From the NCBI GenBank assembly GCA_964035545.1, contig OZ037772.1, positions 5,357,733-5,421,732 of the forward strand: DNA of 64,000 bases. The letters run 5' to 3'. The position numbers were made by a program, and so were the translations under genes. The DNA is from Bugula neritina. Its lineage: Eukaryota > Bryozoa > Gymnolaemata > Cheilostomatida > Bugulidae. The notes beneath the pieces were generated by a model. That model was not told the DNA's origin. It saw nothing but the letters and a program-made list of their open reading frames with translations, and did not search any database. Below are positions 59,519 through 64,000 of this stretch, piece after piece (position 1 is the stretch's first letter; every line of letters starts with the position of its first letter).

Positions 59519-62500
59519 AATATTGTGCAGAAATGGAGATTTTAACAGAAAATTCCTCATTAATAACATTTTGTTAGAAACTCTTAGCTTTTGTTAGAAA
59601 CTCTTAGCTTTTGTTAGAAACTCTTAGCTTTTGTTAGATGAGCTCTACTGAGTGCCAACATATTTGAAAGCGTAGAAAGCTAAGGATATAGCTGTTGGTG
59701 TTGGACAAGGACTGACTAGTGTTTTGTATTTGTTGGCAGTGTGAGACAGAGCTGTTAGTATTTCCCAATATACTTTGTATAATTGTTAGATTTTAATGGT
59801 TGTATAGTTGTATGTTGTATAGTAAATTCTTATATCTGCACCTACTTCATATTGTGGCAGCTATAAGATTCCTATCTTAATCTCAATCTTGTATAGCTGT
59901 AACAAAAATATTTCTGAAGTTAATTAAATGAAGAATCCATACTTTTAGAACTAGCTATATAGAACTTATAGAACTTAGTCATATGAGCAAAACAATATGG
60001 GCTTGGTTTGTGTCACTTGAAACTTATGAGATAATCACAGGAGAAGCAATTCCTGACATTATCAATAATTTTAAATACATAAGCTTCAGTTAATAATGAC
60101 TATAAATAAAATAGAACACCAAAATAATAGTAGCTTGTCTGATAAAACTAGGGTAATCCCTAAATAATTTTTCTCCATTAAACGATAATTGCAACGTACA
60201 TTCAACGTCAAAGTTTAGTGTTTTGCATAATTTATAAATGTGTAGTAGAATGCCTTTAAAGTTTAGGTTAAACTTACTATACTTAAGCAAAAATAGTTTG
60301 TTGACACCGATCTTTTAACTAACCTGAATATCTAGAAGGACATTATAATGTAAAGCTAAACAAATTTTTGCCAAAGCCAGTCTTGGAAAGTATAAATAAA
60401 ATCTCTTAGGGCTTAGAACAAGAGTGTCCAAGCTTTTCAGAGCAAGGACTAAAGAAGTAGAATATTCTGTTGTGAAGGCCACAAATTGTAAAATCCAGTT
60501 TGAGCTTGTGGCTACAGCATCAGGTTTTTTCAAGTTAGTTTACCCCAAATTCCTATTAATCATTATGCAAAGGTGTCCCAATAACTATTACAGGCTGCAC
60601 ATTTCTTAGCACGCGTAGATATAAAGCATTAATTTCAGTAAGGTTTTTCTTTTTACAATTCATATACATAGAAAAATAATTTTATATATAAATGTTTAAC
60701 AGCCTGGCTTAGACAGTCAAAGTATCGTATGTGTGCTTACATACAGTATAATCTTAGAATAGCATAATTTAAAAGGGAAACTCTGTCCAAAAATGGCTCT
60801 GAATAATTTTAAAGCAATTCCTATTTTACTTGAACTAATTACTGCTATAAATTACTGCTTCACATTTAAGTAGTTACTCTTAAAAGTTTTACGCTTCAGA
60901 GGTTATTGCTGCATTATTCTATACAATAGATTTGAAGCAACAAAAATTAGAAGTATTTTCTTGCAATATTATGTAACATCGGTTCATTTGAGTAAATAGT
61001 AATATTTTGTAAACTAATCAACAATAACCTTTTGACAGTTTGCAGCCAAGTTTACATTCAAGTTTCAATTTACTTTCACTGATACCAGGTTCCCACGAAA
61101 ATTGAATGATAGTAAATATAAGCTCAAGTATAAATTCGGCTTATATTATAGCTGGTTCGTACTTTTGGAACCAGTTCAATATAAGTTTGTTTTTATTTTT
61201 TTGTGTGCTATGACTAGAAAATGGTTGGTCACAGGCTTACGGCTGCATTGCACAGAATGAAGTTTAGAAGTTGTAACTATTTTATGCAAAATAGTGAAAT
61301 AATAAATGCAATATTTGAAGTAACCAATTCCCTATGGCTGCCTCACATCAGAAGCACCGTGGTGTGTGTTGCGGGATTATGTTTGCTACAAGTTACCTAC
61401 ATTTCGCAATGAAAACCCACCTCATATAAATTATGTAATCAGAAATACCACAGAGTAACAGTCAATTTTACATAATCAGTAAGATAGCAATGGCTATTAA
61501 TAGGAAGGCATGCATTAGTAGCTGGTTATTATACTTAATATTATAAGGAAAAGCACCTGGCTATTAATAGAACAGTACACAAGCATTAGGAAAATTTTAG
61601 GTTTACTGGGGCAGACACAGTTTTACCCCAATGAGCAGTTATAATCTGACAACCTTCGAATGCGCTGCCAGTAGAAAGTACTTGGCTAGATAGTTTTAAA
61701 AAATATTTTATGACTTTTTGAACAAAATGACTAGCTGAAAACAATAACCGAACAATACCCGAACTGGCTGAGAAATACAAAGAAAAAATTACTCGATCAA
61801 CTTTAAAGTCACCTAACATTTGAGCTGTTGTAGCTAATCATAAAATTTCCTTTTAGCTTTTGACATTAGTTTTGTTGTATTTTTTACTTGCTACAAAGAC
61901 TTTGGGCTGCATTATTAGATTATTTAATAACATTTTTTGCATTTTCTATTTTTAAAGGCACTTTAAAGGAACAGGGGACCACAAATTCAGCTCGTCAACT
62001 ATTCCATATAAGTAGCCTATATTTCATATAGCAGCTATAATTTATAATCTAAAAACTCAGACTGAAATCATAAAACTGTTGCTGCTACTTGGAACAGTTT
62101 TTGAATGCTGTGCTGTATTTATTGTAGCATCTTTGATAATAATAATAAAATTTCATAAATTTAGTTCCGTTACCTAGTTAGCTTACTGACACTTGGCTGC
62201 CAATTTATTGATAGCAACAAAGGTAACCACAGAGCAATTCAACCTGTTGTTATAATATTTCATTTAGGTCAATCATCATTTGCAAAAGCCATTATAAAAT
62301 TTTACAAACATTGCCACACTAAGTATAAAACCACCCCTGCCTTTGTGTTGTCACACATATCAACAGCGATGAGTCACCAAATTTTCTAATATTTTTAGCA
62401 CTTGTTTTGTCACTTTTTACATAAAAATGCTACTGTTTTTTATCCTCATAGCCATTCTAGTAAACATAACCAAGGTGGATTGCGTGTATGTGAAAGAGTA

Positions 62501-63238
62501 AAATGTTTTATTCTGCACTGACTGCACTCACTATGACAACTAGCTGACTGCTTTACAATCAAGCACATTCTATCTAATATTGCACTCAAAATGATGACTA
62601 AGAAAACAAATACCTTAACTTTTCACATAATGAGTAAAACAGATATAGACACTTAACCAGGTCACAACAGTAAGAACCCTTAGGTGGCAGGGTTCTATTC
62701 AGATATTCACATCTACTTTCATATATATTAGCTATTCTCACAATTGCATGGTGTAAAATATTTCTTACTTATATCAACTCTCTCTTAGAAAAGGTCAAAG
62801 AGTTTCACGGTGTAAATGGTGTGAACAACTTTGGTAGGAAACAAACTACACTAAAAAATACACCTGTATGAAACTTCATGTCAATCTAGGCGGGCAGTTA
62901 CACTTACGAAACCTGATAAAATCGACTGGCAACTCATAATTTAATAATGGTTTGTGAAAATAACCAACTGCTAACTTTAGTATTTTGGCATTGAATTGAA
63001 AAGCAAATATTTAGCTTGTCAGCTATTTATTTGATAATATTTTTTACCTACAATTATCTGTAAACTGCTAGGCTGCATTTGAACACCACTTATATAAATG
63101 TGAGCAATTCTATCTCAAACTAGAAGTTTAAAGCAAACTCTATTCTGTTTGAATAGTTATAGGAACTCGAAAGCCCAACCAATCTGTAAATTTGCAAAGG
63201 GTGATTTAGCTTAACAGTTAATATCGAGATAAGAATCT
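59519..63238. other. Interior of the foldback-like element
   Basis: AT-rich, with frames up to about 77 codons and none recognisable. Only a short 20-bp tandem repeat at 59568-59640 stands out. Confidence 0.45.
59568..59640. repeat. 20-bp tandem repeat
   Basis: Three and a half copies of TTTTGTTAGAAACTCTTAGC just inside the left arm. Confidence 0.85.
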
Positions 63239-63806
63239 AGCTGGTATAAGTTGTTCACTCCTAAACTGATACTTATGAATGAAAAATGGCTAACTAAACC
63301 TAGGCACCCACCCAGCATTTATTATTACTCTTGGTGTCATTGCAGTTATCAAATCAGATTTTATAAATGGGGTGTAGCTTAGTTGCGTGACACGAATAGA
63401 CTGGCATATACTCAACTATTGTGACGTGTACACAAGTTCTAGTGAGTCAGAATCAGGCGCAAAAGCAAGACAGTAATAGGGGTATGAGAGAGAATAATAA
63501 GCATAAGAGAATGAATAATGTCTATAACAGAGCAAATAATAGGGGTATGAGAGTGCATAATGGAGGTATGGGACTGAATAATGAGCATAAAAGAAAGAGA
63601 AATAAGGGTATGGGAACGAATAATGACAGTATGAGACCAAATAATAGACCTAAGAGCACAAATAATAAGGGTATGAGAGCAAATTATAGACCAATGAGAG
63701 CGTTTTGTGAGCATATGAGAGAGAATAATGGTTAGATACTTTATTATAAGCATATGAGATGCAATAATAAGCAATTTTTGACCATTTGGCACTCCATATA
63801 TTCACT

Positions 63807-64000
63807 GCTATTCATCTGTTATTTTGCTGCTTCTATTTCTTTAGAAGTTTCTTTTCTTTGTATTTAAAAAATACATATTGTATTTCAATTTATATGTTGA
63901 AGACATTCATCCACTAAAGAATATTATTAAAAATTAGGGATTGTTTTAATGTCGTATAAACTACTACTATATTTACTAAAATTACCAGTAGTGATAATTC
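63807..64000. other. Sequence right of the foldback-like element
   Basis: Continues the presumed TRIM intron; no exon recognised before the window ends. Confidence 0.35.

Larger units (their letters stand above)
58960..63798. mobile_element. Foldback-like element, 4.84 kb, with 560-bp inverted repeats
   Basis: The left arm (58960-59518) and right arm (63239-63798) are near-identical inverted repeats starting TATGGAGTGCCAAATGGTCA. Flanks share TATTCAC(T) (58953-58960, 63799-63806), a 7- or 8-bp target duplication. Each arm contains about 14 degenerate 21-bp direct units (TCTCATACCCCTATTATTTG type), then a unique stretch. The interior (59519-63238) has no recognisable transposase, only short frames, so the element is non-autonomous. 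Tandem-repeat arms and a short target duplication recall Foldback or MULE-type elements. The SHTPIIC-like frames (59 kb plus; 63.5 kb minus) are translations of the 21-bp units. Confidence 0.87.

Overview
The window is nuclear DNA of a multicellular animal, not a bacterium or virus. It is AT-rich, its coding exons are short and separated by introns with GT/AG borders, and it carries long dinucleotide microsatellites, minisatellites, tRNA-derived SINEs, LINE fragments, LTR retrotransposons and hAT-type DNA transposons. The domain mix (PAN/apple plus F-type-lectin-like modules, RING/B-box proteins, BEL/Pao and RTE-like retroelements) suggests a marine invertebrate, perhaps a lophotrochozoan such as a bryozoan. 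The species cannot be fixed from sequence alone.

Layout. 1-4.8 kb: repeats only, including two minisatellites, a foldback element with a telomere-like G-rich core, and an uninterrupted CA array of about 1.29 kb. 4.8-10.9 kb (+): one seven-exon gene for a 596-residue coiled-coil protein, possibly CCDC92-like. 11.2-14.7 kb: two hAT-type elements, each with a perfect 8-bp target duplication; the second lies directly against the stop codon of the next gene. 14.7-52.3 kb (-): a tandem family of genes, here named A to F, built from the same modules: a signal-peptide exon, a PAN/apple exon, and two exons forming an F-type-lectin (FTP, F5/8C-like) domain. Every internal junction is phase 1. A, C, D and F look intact. 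B is an orphan FTP exon pair. E has an in-frame stop. Downstream of D are six exons for two Ig-like domains, a linker, a transmembrane helix and a basic tail, with no signal exon of their own. A BEL/Pao element with eye-identical LTRs and no reverse transcriptase sits about 165 bp upstream of the E start codon. Other insertions are an LTR-retroelement fragment between B and C, an RTE-like LINE in the Ig-gene intron, and a LINE 3' end in the E intron.

52.3-56.4 kb: intergenic, with a second dispersed repeat family. 56.4-58.8 kb (+): the first six coding exons of a TRIM-type protein (RING, two B-boxes, coiled coil), whose 3' end lies outside the window or beyond the next element. 58.96-63.80 kb: a roughly 4.84-kb element with inverted repeats of about 560 bp, each holding degenerate 21-bp tandem repeats, flanked by a 7-8-bp target duplication.

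The most biologically suggestive part is the PAN-FTP cluster. It encodes secreted proteins and possibly a membrane-anchored form with Ig domains, all assembled from interchangeable phase-1 exons in a repeat-rich array. That is the architecture expected of a fast-evolving recognition or lectin family, but this functional reading is inference. Exon models were built by reading splice borders, frame and paralogue alignment by eye; no database search was possible.
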